From a virus: DNA of 21,400 nt. A model generated the notes under the pieces. It searched no databases and was not told the origin of the DNA. It saw only the letters and a list, made by a program, of their open reading frames with translations. Position 1 is the stretch's first letter. Each line of letters opens with the position of its first letter. The position numbers were made by a program, and so were the translations under genes. This document shows positions 14,583-21,345 of this stretch, one piece after another. The stretch spans positions 1-21,400 of IMG/VR virus record IMGVR_UViG_3300025759_000841, one strand, 5' to 3'.

Positions 14583-15008
14583 TTATGTGTGCAGAATATC
14601 TTCTGGGTTGTTAATAGTAGCCAATATTTCATCATCGTTTAGTAGTCTAACTTCGCCACCATCAATTTTAAAACGGCTACCCGCATATCGGCCAAAAATG
14701 ACCCAATCACCTTCCTTGCACCACGCACCAGTTTCCCCAAACTTTTGAGGATCTTTGTACGCTAACGGTCCAACTTTCATCACATAGCCACATACGGTAG
14801 CTAGTGCTTCACGCTCAACTGCTTGATCTGGAAGATAAACACCGCCTTCAGTTTTCTTTTTACCCTTAAAAGGTAAAATCAAAATACGCCAACCTGTTGG
14901 CTGTGGCATTTTTTCTATTGCGGGGGTGTCTTTAGTCTTTTCGGCTTCTTGTTTTTTAACTTCTTGCGCTTTTGCGAGGTATTCGGGTACATATAGTGTT
15001 TTACTCAT
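14583..15008 (-). CDS. GroES-like co-chaperonin (Cpn10)
   Basis: The 141-residue protein matches the Cpn10 family from about residue 37. It has 'PTGWRILILPF', a mobile loop with 'KKKTEGGVYLPDQAVEREAL' (the GGVYLP tripeptide region corresponds to the GGIVL of GroES that contacts GroEL), 'GYVMKVGP', then 'CKEGDWVIFGRYAGSRFKID' and the closing 'LLNDDEILATI'. It is longer than bacterial GroES (about 97) because of an N-terminal extension of about 36 residues, a longer central loop and a short C-terminal tail. It presumably pairs with the host GroEL to fold the capsid protein encoded nearby. The start overlaps the coiled-coil gene by eight bases. Confidence 0.92.
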   Translation of the reverse strand: MSKTLYVPEYLAKAQEVKKQEAEKTKDTPAIEKMPQPTGWRILILPFKGKKKTEGGVYLPDQAVEREALATVCGYVMKVGPLAYKDPQKFGETGAWCKEGDWVIFGRYAGSRFKIDGGEVRLLNDDEILATINNPEDILHT

Positions 15009-15192
15009 GTTCTACCTTTTTTAGCAGGGCATAAAGCTCCTGTTCTATGGTTGCAAGTTCTTCGCGGCGAGCACGAAGCACCTTGAATGCAGAAAAATCT
15101 TCTATCGCGCCTTCAATAATCTGGCTTTCAATTAGATGTTTCCGTTCATTGATTATATTACGGAGTTTTTCGTGAATGTAAAGGTCTGACAT
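15001..15192 (-). CDS. Small coiled-coil protein
   Basis: A 63-residue, entirely helical product ('YIHEKLRNIINERKHLIESQ', then 'IIEGAIEDFSAFKVLRARRE', 'LATIEQELYALLKKVEHE'). The heptad-like spacing of hydrophobic residues suggests a helical hairpin or dimer. Similar small proteins ('...I.ER...L...L..G...DY.EY..LRG...gL..ai.ei..LL') occur, from memory, beside portal and chaperone genes in marine and other phages. It lies between the holin and GroES genes. Function unknown. Confidence 0.8.
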   Translation of the reverse strand: MSDLYIHEKLRNIINERKHLIESQIIEGAIEDFSAFKVLRARREELATIEQELYALLKKVEHE

Positions 15193-15193
15193 C

Positions 15194-15589
15194 TTATTTT
15201 GTCACTTTTTTCACTTTTTCAAAGGTGCGAAGACCACCAAGACCCAGCATACCCATCAAAACAGTCATAAGCGAACTCATATCAAACTCCGGTAAAGCTG
15301 GTATTTCTACACCAGCCCATGATACACCAAACAAAATCAACGGATTTAACACAAAATGGTAGGCTAACGCGATACCGCAAGTCCAACCAATGAAAGGACG
15401 CCACCCCGCCACAAACAAACTGCGGTGCTGTGCTTCCATTTTATTGACTTCAACCTGTGCCATTGCCGCTTCATGGGCGGCTTTTTCTGCCATAGTCGCA
15501 ATTTCATGCGCCATAGCGTTTTTGGCATCTTTGTCTTCAATAAATTTATCCAGTATACCTGTAACTGGACCGATTAGTGCTTGTAACAT
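15194..15589 (-). CDS. Holin, GTA three-TM type
   Basis: The 131-residue protein opens with 'MLQALIGPVTGILDKFIEDK', has an amphipathic Ala-rich segment ('EIATMAEKAAHEAAMAQVEV'), then 'RSLFVAGWRPFIGWTCGIAL' followed by a hydrophobic stretch to about residue 90, and a final hydrophobic segment near 105-120 ('SLMTVLMGMLGLGGLRTFEK'). The 'S(I/L)FVAGWRPFIGW' motif and the terminal 'LxGMLGLGGLRTxEK' are the marks of the holin family first described for release of gene transfer agents in alphaproteobacteria. It should form inner-membrane lesions at lysis. Its position inside the head gene block is unusual. Confidence 0.88.
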   Translation of the reverse strand: MLQALIGPVTGILDKFIEDKDAKNAMAHEIATMAEKAAHEAAMAQVEVNKMEAQHRSLFVAGWRPFIGWTCGIALAYHFVLNPLILFGVSWAGVEIPALPEFDMSSLMTVLMGMLGLGGLRTFEKVKKVTK

Positions 15590-15601
15590 ACCCTACTCCG
15601 T

Positions 15602-15817
15602 TCAATACACTTCCACTTTGTCACTGTCTATTCTTACTGGTTTGCAATATGCGGTAGCCCTATGCTCTGCGGGAACGCCACTAATACTTCCATAATTGCC
15701 GTATCTTTTTACTACCCTAGCCGCAAAGTAATTACAGTCATCAATAGACCGAAAATACATATCTTGGCTCTGCACCTTTCCACCTAATAACACAACCAGT
15801 AAAAACGCATGGATCAT
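15602..15817 (-). CDS. Small exported protein with two Cys
   Basis: A 71-residue product with a short signal-peptide-like start (residues 1-17, 'MIHAFLLVVLLGGKVQS'), and a mature part with C28 and C58 that could form one disulfide in the periplasm ('SIDDCNYFAARVV', 'ATAYCKPV'). The gene overlaps the two-TM protein gene by ATGA and precedes the holin gene. A spanin-like or other envelope role is suggested by context. The signal peptide lacks a clear lipobox (no Cys at the cleavage zone), so an outer-membrane lipoprotein spanin is not supported. Confidence 0.78.
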   Translation of the reverse strand: MIHAFLLVVLLGGKVQSQDMYFRSIDDCNYFAARVVKRYGNYGSISGVPAEHRATAYCKPVRIDSDKVEVY

Positions 15818-16053
15818 TTTTTATCAACAGATTTGACCTCTACTGATTTATGCTCATGACCCATCCATATGCCAAAAACGCCAGTCATAACGCCCATGAC
15901 AACAGAAACAAAAGCAGATTGAGGAGCTGAAGGATCTTCTAATGCCATAAACCATTCAGCGCAACGCCATGACATCGCTGTGCTAACTAACATCATAAAC
16001 CTAGGAAGTATTTTCCATCTAAGAAAAATATCCACAGATTTAGCACTTATCAT
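15814..16053 (-). CDS. Two-TM membrane protein, holin-like
   Basis: The 79-residue product has two predicted membrane segments, about residues 17-40 ('LPRFMMLVSTAMSWRCAEWF') and 47-65 ('SAFVSVVMGVMTGVFGIWMG'), with a short acidic loop between them ('ALEDPSAPQ') and a charged C-terminal tail. It begins directly after the stop of the Met-rich gene (TAA then ATG). Its size and topology agree with a holin or a holin partner of the three-TM protein two genes on. From memory, similar 'MsW(R)C.eWFm...P...Qa.fvs.vmg..tG.f..Wm' proteins occur in marine phages. Confidence 0.8.
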   Translation of the reverse strand: MISAKSVDIFLRWKILPRFMMLVSTAMSWRCAEWFMALEDPSAPQSAFVSVVMGVMTGVFGIWMGHEHKSVEVKSVDKK

Positions 16054-16653
16054 TTAGGCAAAGCCTCTCATCATACCAGCTAGGCCGCCAATCCCGCCTG
16101 TAGGCATTGGTCGCATTGGGGGTCGCATTCCACCGTACATTGCGTCTGTAGGTCTAGGTGGAGTTGGGCGCATTCCACCACCAAACATCATAGGAGGCAT
16201 TGGTCGCATTGGGGGTCGCATCCCACCACCAAACATCGGAGGCATTGGTCGCATCCCACCACCAAACATCGGAGCTTGCATTCCACCACCAAACATTGGT
16301 CTAAATGGGAACGGGCGCATTCCACCACCAAACATTGGAGGCATTGGTCGCATCGGAGCTTGCACTCCCATGCCAGTGCCGCCACCACCAAAAAGCATCG
16401 ACAATGGCTGACCACCAAAACCACCTATACCAGCCGATATTGGAAGAGGAGCGGGGTCTACCTGAGGAGATGGAACAGAGTTATCAGGGTACATTGGCCG
16501 AGGGGTTGGGCGTGTAGCTCCATACATTGAATCTGCAGGTGCGGGAGGTTGTGGCATCGCATTATTAGTTCTTATAGGCATAGGAGCTGGTGCCATCCCA
16601 TAAGAGTTATTCATGTAACTAGGGGCTTGCATTCCACCATACATCATAGCCAT
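16054..16653 (-). CDS. Met/Gly/Pro low-complexity protein
   Basis: The product has 199 residues, of which about 34 are Met and most of the rest Gly, Pro and Ala. It has no Lys, Glu, Cys, His or Trp; Arg is the basic residue. The C-terminal 110 residues are tandem copies of variants of 'PMFGGGMRPMPP'. The N-terminal part contains 'GMAPAPMPIRTNNAMPQPPA'. It starts at a TAATG overlap with the Lys-rich gene, so expression is coupled. The sequence must be intrinsically disordered. From memory, Met- and Gly-rich ORFs of this kind do occur next to portal genes in uncultured marine phages, but no function is known. An internal virion or ejection component, or an assembly factor, is conceivable. Confidence 0.8.
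   Translation of the reverse strand: MAMMYGGMQAPSYMNNSYGMAPAPMPIRTNNAMPQPPAPADSMYGATRPTPRPMYPDNSVPSPQVDPAPLPISAGIGGFGGQPLSMLFGGGGTGMGVQAPMRPMPPMFGGGMRPFPFRPMFGGGMQAPMFGGGMRPMPPMFGGGMRPPMRPMPPMMFGGGMRPTPPRPTDAMYGGMRPPMRPMPTGGIGGLAGMMRGFA
16076..16393 (-). repeat. Degenerate tandem repeats encoding MFGGGMRPMPP
   Basis: Minus-strand coding repeats, seen on the plus strand as CCACCACCAAACAT blocks (for example near 16170-16190, 16223-16237, 16256-16270, 16284-16298 and 16321-16335) with intervening GGAGGCATTGGTCGCAT. The spacing is irregular (about 30-55 bases), so the array is degenerate. Confidence 0.8.
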
Positions 16654-16961
16654 TAGAATACCCCTTTGAAAGAAGTTCCGCGGATAGCCGCACCACCGCC
16701 ACGCGATACCTTGTTCGAACTACCGCGATTACTGGTGGCTACATCTAATGCTTTTACTTCACCACCATCTTTCATTTTTACGCCACGGCCTTTTTTAGCT
16801 TCACCACCTTTTGCGGCTTTCATCCGCTTTGATGTTGGCTTTTTATCATTAGAACTCATTTGGAAAATTTCAGCTTCAAGCTCGATGACTTTATCATCAT
16901 CTTGGTTTTCTTTTGCTTCATCCAAAAGCTCTTGTAGCTGTTTTAATCTTTCATCATCCAT
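16653..16961 (-). CDS. Small Lys-rich protein of unknown function
   Basis: The 102-residue product has an acidic helical N-terminus (residues 1-35, 'MDDERLKQLQELLDEAKENQ'), a basic middle ('KKPTSKRMKAAKGGEAKKGR'), and a Gly/Ser/Arg-rich C-terminus ('SRGGGAAIRGTSFKGVF'). The ATG stands two bases after the TAG of the 31-residue gene. 'AxxGGExKKGRGVKMKxGGEVK' and the 'RGGGAAIRGTxFxGVF' ending recur, from memory, in small proteins downstream of portal genes in marine phages. An adhesive or portal-proximal virion role is possible. I recognise no domain. Confidence 0.8.
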   Translation of the reverse strand: MDDERLKQLQELLDEAKENQDDDKVIELEAEIFQMSSNDKKPTSKRMKAAKGGEAKKGRGVKMKDGGEVKALDVATSNRGSSNKVSRGGGAAIRGTSFKGVF

Positions 16962-16963
16962 AA

Positions 16964-17059
16964 CTAGCCTAACCTCTCATTCATAATATCTGATAAGATA
17001 TTTTCAGTTACCTTAGCATAAGGGTATTCATTTGAAAATAGATCTGTTGGATTAGCCAT
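16964..17059 (-). CDS. 31-residue ORF coupled to the portal gene
   Basis: A short ORF begins at the ATG that overlaps the portal stop (TAATG) with GAGGTGG just upstream, and ends two bases before the Lys-rich gene. The product begins 'MANPTDLFSNEYPYAKVTEN' and ends 'ILSDIMNERLG'. It has a normal amino-acid mix and fills what would otherwise be a 97-base gap in a region where genes are packed end to end, which supports translation. Function unknown. Confidence 0.65.
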   Translation of the reverse strand: MANPTDLFSNEYPYAKVTENILSDIMNERLG

Positions 17060-19485
17060 TATCCACCTCGATTCATTGTTCTCGCCATGGCAATCTGAGC
17101 TCTCATTTCAGCAATATCTTCAGCACTGTCGATACGCTCCCTAGCTACAGCGGTTTGCTCCATAGCCCGTCTAGTATCTAGCTCTAACCTCTGCTGATCG
17201 TTTTGGGCTTCTTGCATCATTTGTTGCTGTCTTATCTGCAACTCTTGTGCTTTTAAGTCAACCAATGGGTCACTGTCTTGACCAGCAAACAGCTGAGCTT
17301 CTTGTTGCACATACTGAGTCATCAATTGTGCCTGTATTTGTGATACCATAGCATCCATTTGTGGATTTGGTTGAGGCGGCTGTTGCTGTTGCTGTTGCAT
17401 CTGCTGTTGCATTTCAGGCGGCATCTGCTGTTGTGCTAATGCCTGTGCTTTAAGGTTGATATGTTGCAAAATATGGTTTTGCATAACCGAAATAAGCGCA
17501 GGATTTAACTGAACAATTTTGCTAGACATATACGCTAGATGCGTTTGAATATGTGCATCATGGTCTTGCTCAGGGAAAGCCTGAAGTTGCATTTGACCAG
17601 TAAGCGCACCTTGCGCCATAGAGTTTTCTGTTACAGCATCCATAGGTGCTGGCTCAGATGGTGGCGGTAGTATTTGTTCAATATTATCTACGCCCAACGC
17701 CGCATACATTCTACGGAAGGCTTCGTAAATATTGTGCATATCAGGGTTAGCTTGGGCTAATTGCAACTGCTCTTGTGCCAAACTTACACGCTGAGACATA
17801 CTGAAAATGTTGGGATTAGCGACAGGTACAATATCTATACGCCCATCAAAATCCTGTTGCTTCATACCCTGTACTGCACCTTGTACAAAGTACGGATAAT
17901 CATCTTGTTGCTCGGCAATAATTTCTGCCATGAGCTTAAATTCAATCCGCATAGAATTATACAAGCGTTTATGCACCGCCGACATAATTCGGCTACCGCG
18001 CTCCATAAGGGCTACTGTTGTTCCTACAGGCATTTCAGTATTTTGGATATTACCTGTGCCAATATCTGTAGTACCTACAAATTTTTGTGCGGCTTCTACA
18101 ACAAAAGCTAGGAGTTGGAACAGAGTCGCGCTCGGCTCTTTGTAGGGCAAGGGTAAAAGGGAGCGGCTGAGCTCCGTTCCAACAACATCGACATCACGCC
18201 ATTCTCCTGGCTGTAAAGGCTCGTCATCATCGCGGATACGCAACCCTCTAGCCTTAAATCCGGCTGGCATATTAGCCAATGTACCCGCATCTACTAACTG
18301 TCTTAGGTTAGCTGTGGCTGTGCGGGACAAATTACCTAATAAATGAATTAAGCCATTGCCGTAAAAACCCAATCCAGGAGTAAACACATAGTGAACAAAA
18401 AACTGTTTCTTGCGTTTTAGCGGGTCATCTTCTTTATAATTTCGGTAAATAGACAAAACTTCGCCTGAATCGGCAGATACCGTTACTATATAGGGTAATT
18501 TTATACCTGTGCTTTCGTTTTCTTCATCTGTATCCGGAAAATCTTCCAAATCTAGATAACAATGGCACTCGTACAGTACAATTTCGTCAGATGACCCTGT
18601 TTTTTCCAAACCAGATAATGATTCTTTAGTTTCATCAAGCTCACTATACTCATCATCGCTACCTTCTATTTCAACATCTTTGTAAAACCCGCTAACTTGC
18701 AGTTTACGGAGATCATTTGGTAGCATTTTTACGATATGTGTGACTCTTTCTACAGAGGCTAGATCTGTAGCATTGTATGGAACTAATAAATCCTCGGCTT
18801 GCACAAATTTGCTGACCTGCCGCCCTACTTGTGGGTCTAAATACACCTTTTTAAAGGCACTACCGCATAGCCCGAGGTAGTAAAGCATTTGGTCAAACTC
18901 AGAATCGTACTCTTCCATTACATGAATTATCTGGTAATTCATGAAATCTTTAACACGTTCCGCTTGTTTTTCTATTTCGGGGTTAGTATCACCCAAGATC
19001 TGCGTACGAACTGGTCCTCCAGGAGGCAAAAGCTCCTTATACGCTTGGCTTTGGAACTGGCTTACTGCTTCATTCAGCATGGGGTGAATTACACCCGTAG
19101 CACCAGCAAAAGGTTGAGTACGGTTTTCGTATTTTACCCCTAAAAGCTCTAACCCCTTTACATAGGCATTCATCCATTCCTTGCGTGAAGACTTATCATC
19201 CTCCACTTTTTCAAGGATCATACTGGAAATGCCAGCTAACTCATCATCATTTACATACTCTGCAAGGTTGCTAAAAAACCCTGCCTCACTCAAATCTTTC
19301 TTTTCATCTTCTGGGTCAGCAAATTCTACCGAACCATCCTCCATTTTCAAAACTTCTAAACCCTCTGTAGTCAATTCAGGGGCTTCTTGCGGTATTTCTA
19401 TATCCAATGGGTCTTCAGGCAACGTCTGCCCGACCAATGTAAACTCACGTTCAATGCTGTTGTATGGGTTCGGTTCTCTAGCCAC
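17059..19485 (-). CDS. Portal protein
   Basis: I place the start at the GTG at 19485, preceded by AAGGAGG with a five-base spacer; an ATG 21 bases upstream lacks such a site and would lie inside the ribosome binding region. The product is then 808 residues, opening 'VAREPNPYNSIEREFTLVGQ'. It forms the dodecameric DNA channel at the capsid vertex. Segments such as 'WMNAYVKGLELLGVKYENRT' and 'PFAGATGVIHPMLNEAVSQF' followed by 'QSQAYKELLPPGGPVRTQIL', then 'GLGFYGNGLIHLLGNLSRTA' and 'PVGTTVALMERGSRIMSAVH' are characteristic of large portals of the P22-related and marine podovirus type. The C-terminus is very rich in Gln and Met and ends with a helical, coiled-coil-like barrel tail. P22 portal is 725 residues. 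Confidence 0.92.
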   Translation of the reverse strand: MAREPNPYNSIEREFTLVGQTLPEDPLDIEIPQEAPELTTEGLEVLKMEDGSVEFADPEDEKKDLSEAGFFSNLAEYVNDDELAGISSMILEKVEDDKSSRKEWMNAYVKGLELLGVKYENRTQPFAGATGVIHPMLNEAVSQFQSQAYKELLPPGGPVRTQILGDTNPEIEKQAERVKDFMNYQIIHVMEEYDSEFDQMLYYLGLCGSAFKKVYLDPQVGRQVSKFVQAEDLLVPYNATDLASVERVTHIVKMLPNDLRKLQVSGFYKDVEIEGSDDEYSELDETKESLSGLEKTGSSDEIVLYECHCYLDLEDFPDTDEENESTGIKLPYIVTVSADSGEVLSIYRNYKEDDPLKRKKQFFVHYVFTPGLGFYGNGLIHLLGNLSRTATANLRQLVDAGTLANMPAGFKARGLRIRDDDEPLQPGEWRDVDVVGTELSRSLLPLPYKEPSATLFQLLAFVVEAAQKFVGTTDIGTGNIQNTEMPVGTTVALMERGSRIMSAVHKRLYNSMRIEFKLMAEIIAEQQDDYPYFVQGAVQGMKQQDFDGRIDIVPVANPNIFSMSQRVSLAQEQLQLAQANPDMHNIYEAFRRMYAALGVDNIEQILPPPSEPAPMDAVTENSMAQGALTGQMQLQAFPEQDHDAHIQTHLAYMSSKIVQLNPALISVMQNHILQHINLKAQALAQQQMPPEMQQQMQQQQQQPPQPNPQMDAMVSQIQAQLMTQYVQQEAQLFAGQDSDPLVDLKAQELQIRQQQMMQEAQNDQQRLELDTRRAMEQTAVARERIDSAEDIAEMRAQIAMARTMNRGG

Positions 19486-19612
19486 GCTTACCTCCTTGAA
19501 TAACACGAAGAACAGGCCGTGGACGGAGAGCCTGTTCAGCTTGCTCCATCAAGCGTTTGAGGTACTCGAATTTAGCCGTAATAGTTTGCAACTCTTGGGG
19601 GTCCCTCAACAT
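19478..19612 (-). CDS. Nested 44-residue ORF between terminase and portal
   Basis: Starting at the ATG at 19612, an ORF overlaps the last 41 bases of the terminase in another frame and the first 8 bases of the portal. The product reads 'MLRDPQELQTITAKFEYLKR' then 'LMEQAEQALRPRPVLRVIQG' and GKRG. The helical first half and the 'RPRPVLRVIQGGKRG' ending look like real protein; 'VIQGG' endings recur in small alphaproteobacterial and phage proteins, from memory. Its Gln-Gly-Gly-Lys codons carry the portal's Shine-Dalgarno sequence. AGAGG stands about 12 bases upstream, a weak site. Function unknown; a small terminase-like role is not supported. Confidence 0.55.
   Translation of the reverse strand: MLRDPQELQTITAKFEYLKRLMEQAEQALRPRPVLRVIQGGKRG
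19486..19496 (-). promoter_or_regulatory. Ribosome binding site deciding the portal GTG start
   Basis: On the minus strand AAGGAGG is followed by five bases (TAAGC) and then GTG at 19485. It is the best ribosome binding site in the neighbourhood and lies inside the 3' end of the nested ORF. Confidence 0.85.
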
Positions 19613-21044
19613 AATCGTCATAATCCTCTGGGTGCTGTATAAACCCTCCTTCGCGAAACCGTCGGAGAGCCTGTGTTACTGTATCAACAAAGTCATCGTT
19701 TTCGCCAGCCGGAAAAGCCGCACACTCCTCAATAACTTCTTCTGCCCATCTTGTATCTGGAGCCCATACTAACCCACTTTCTAGGAGAGGCGCAATCGCA
19801 TTTACTCGGGTATACTTATCATTACCTCTGGACGGGCTGTAATTCTGCACCGGAATACCCATACTGCGTAATTCTTGCGTTAAAGGCATACCACTAGCCT
19901 TCGCCTCAATTAACACACATTCCGGATCCCAATAATTATACTCCTCCATTGCAATACGCCGTAACTCAGGAAAATCCCATCTGCCACGCCGCGCATCACA
20001 CAGAATAATGTTTGGTGGTCCACCATCCTCAGGATAAAATACACCCCACGTTGTTATAGCACTATAATCCGCATTCGTCTGCTTACTAAACGCCGTATCA
20101 TAACTCTGCATAACATAACTTAATTTTGGGATATCTTCCTTTTCCCACTTCTGCCACCAATCACGCTTCAATATAGCACTCGTCTCAGAAGTAGGGTTCT
20201 GTTGCCACTGCGCTTCCCACTTACCAACAGACAAAGAAGCCTTAACCTTTAACAACTCTTCCTTTTTCCAAAACTCCGGCCACAGTACCTTTTCATCATC
20301 CAATAACGCCGGAAACTCAACCACCTCCCACTGGTCAGCCAATATATCGCGAGCCTGTTGCTTCAACAACTTACCCGTCAAATCTATCTCGGACCATCGC
20401 GTCATCACAATAACAATCGCTCCTCCCGGCTGTAATCTTTGCCGTGGACCAGAAGTATACCACTCATAGGCATTCTCCAACGCCGCAGGGGATAACGCAT
20501 CCTGCTCCGAGTGCGGGTCATCAATAATCATTAAATCCGCACCACGACCAGTAATCGCACCACCCACACCAGCCGCAAAATATTCGCCACCAGCATGGGT
20601 CTCCCAACGTCCCGCCGCACTACTATCCTGCCGCAACTTCACATCAGGAAAGACCAGAGAGTATTCGTTACTGTTCATAAGGTTACGCACCTTTCGGCCA
20701 AACCTCACCGCCAACTCACCAGTATGCGTCGCCTGAATAATCTTCAACTTAGGGTTTAAACCCATCAACCAACTCGGCAACAAATAACTAGCAAATTCTG
20801 ACTTCGTATGTCGCGGTGGCATATTCACTATCAACCGCTTTATCTTACCAGTAGCCAAACCATTAAACTTCTTTGCCATCACCTTATGGTGATTACCCTC
20901 AATAAACTCAGGCCATACCGTTTTACAATAGGCCATAAAATCCTTCTTCGCGCGATCACTCGAAGCATACTGTCCACTCTTTTCAAGCAAACGTGCATAC
21001 TGCTTCAATACATCTTCTGGAATGTTCAGTGGAACGTTCGACAT
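19572..21044 (-). CDS. terL: Terminase large subunit (packaging ATPase and nuclease)
   Basis: The 490-residue product pumps DNA into the prohead and cuts the concatemer. The ATPase domain has a Walker A-like 'PPRHTKS' (76-82), an adenine-binding-like 'WPEFIEGNHH' upstream, Walker B 'LMIIDDPHSE' (171-180, with the catalytic acid position after the Asp pair) and a coupling motif 'VIVMTRW' (211-217). The RNase H-like nuclease domain has 'SYDTAFS' (D316), 'CVLIEAKASG' (E380) and 'GENDDFVDTVTQA' (D451/D454), which supply the metal-binding acids. The length is normal for the family. The start overlaps the end of the preceding 59-residue ORF by 19 bases. No small terminase gene is recognisable in the window. 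Confidence 0.96.
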   Translation of the reverse strand: MSNVPLNIPEDVLKQYARLLEKSGQYASSDRAKKDFMAYCKTVWPEFIEGNHHKVMAKKFNGLATGKIKRLIVNMPPRHTKSEFASYLLPSWLMGLNPKLKIIQATHTGELAVRFGRKVRNLMNSNEYSLVFPDVKLRQDSSAAGRWETHAGGEYFAAGVGGAITGRGADLMIIDDPHSEQDALSPAALENAYEWYTSGPRQRLQPGGAIVIVMTRWSEIDLTGKLLKQQARDILADQWEVVEFPALLDDEKVLWPEFWKKEELLKVKASLSVGKWEAQWQQNPTSETSAILKRDWWQKWEKEDIPKLSYVMQSYDTAFSKQTNADYSAITTWGVFYPEDGGPPNIILCDARRGRWDFPELRRIAMEEYNYWDPECVLIEAKASGMPLTQELRSMGIPVQNYSPSRGNDKYTRVNAIAPLLESGLVWAPDTRWAEEVIEECAAFPAGENDDFVDTVTQALRRFREGGFIQHPEDYDDYVEGPPRVANYYG

Positions 21045-21205
21045 TCACCATGCCCCATAGCCAACATCAAACACGCAATCAAACTACATAAATCTTCAGA
21101 CTCTAAATAAATATACTGCGCCTCGCCATTATCAAAAAACAACGTCAACGCTATATCACCATCTTCATTAGTAGTTACGCCCACATAATCTGGATCTCTG
21201 CTCAT
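21026..21205 (-). CDS. 59-residue ORF upstream of the terminase
   Basis: An ORF from the ATG at 21205 to the TGA at 21026 overlaps the terminase start by 19 bases in another frame. The product begins 'MSRDPDYVGVTTNEDGDIAL' and has 'TLFFDNGEAQYIYLESEDL', then 'CSLIACLMLAMGHGECRTFH'. Its acidic composition with beta strands followed by a helix looks like a folded small protein. No clear ribosome binding site precedes it, but TATACT lies 14 bases before the ATG and could be a -10 box, which would imply an almost leaderless transcript. It is too small and lacks the DNA-binding helices expected of a small terminase. Function unknown. Confidence 0.6.
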   Translation of the reverse strand: MSRDPDYVGVTTNEDGDIALTLFFDNGEAQYIYLESEDLCSLIACLMLAMGHGECRTFH

Positions 21206-21252
21206 AAATTCAAAATAGTATAAAAATTTCTAAAGGGCAATGAACCTATAAC

Positions 21253-21339
21253 TCATATTTCAAAAAAGGGGGGTGGGGGTACGCGAATAATTTTCTGAGT
21301 ACTAACGATATCGACAGAACCGTGTATACGCTGGTGCAT
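21253..21339 (-). CDS. Doubtful 28-residue ORF
   Basis: An ATG at 21339 follows GAGGAG with an eight-base spacer and opens a 28-codon frame: 'MHQRIHGSVDIVSTQKIIRV' then PPPPFFEI. The Pro run comes from the C-tract of the minus strand. The good ribosome binding site is the only support; the start lies within an inverted repeat. It may be a leader peptide or chance. Confidence 0.25.
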   Translation of the reverse strand: MHQRIHGSVDIVSTQKIIRVPPPPFFEI

Positions 21340-21345
21340 ATACAC
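21322..21345. repeat. Inverted repeat, 10-base arms
   Basis: Arms GTGTATACGC and GCATATACAC pair at nine of ten positions around the loop TGGT. There is no adjacent T-run in either direction, so it is not a standard terminator; an operator or RNA hairpin is possible. Confidence 0.6.

Noticed and set aside
14312-14635. Alternative minus-strand frame of 107 Lys-rich codons across the start of the scaffold gene
   Set aside because: It overlaps both the GroES end and the scaffold start, which have good evidence, and its Lys richness reflects GAA/GAT codons read out of frame.
16188-16424. Second minus-strand frame (78 codons) within the Met/Gly/Pro gene
   Set aside because: It arises from the repeated CCACCACCAAACAT DNA read in another frame; the Cys/Leu/Val-rich product has no ribosome binding site.
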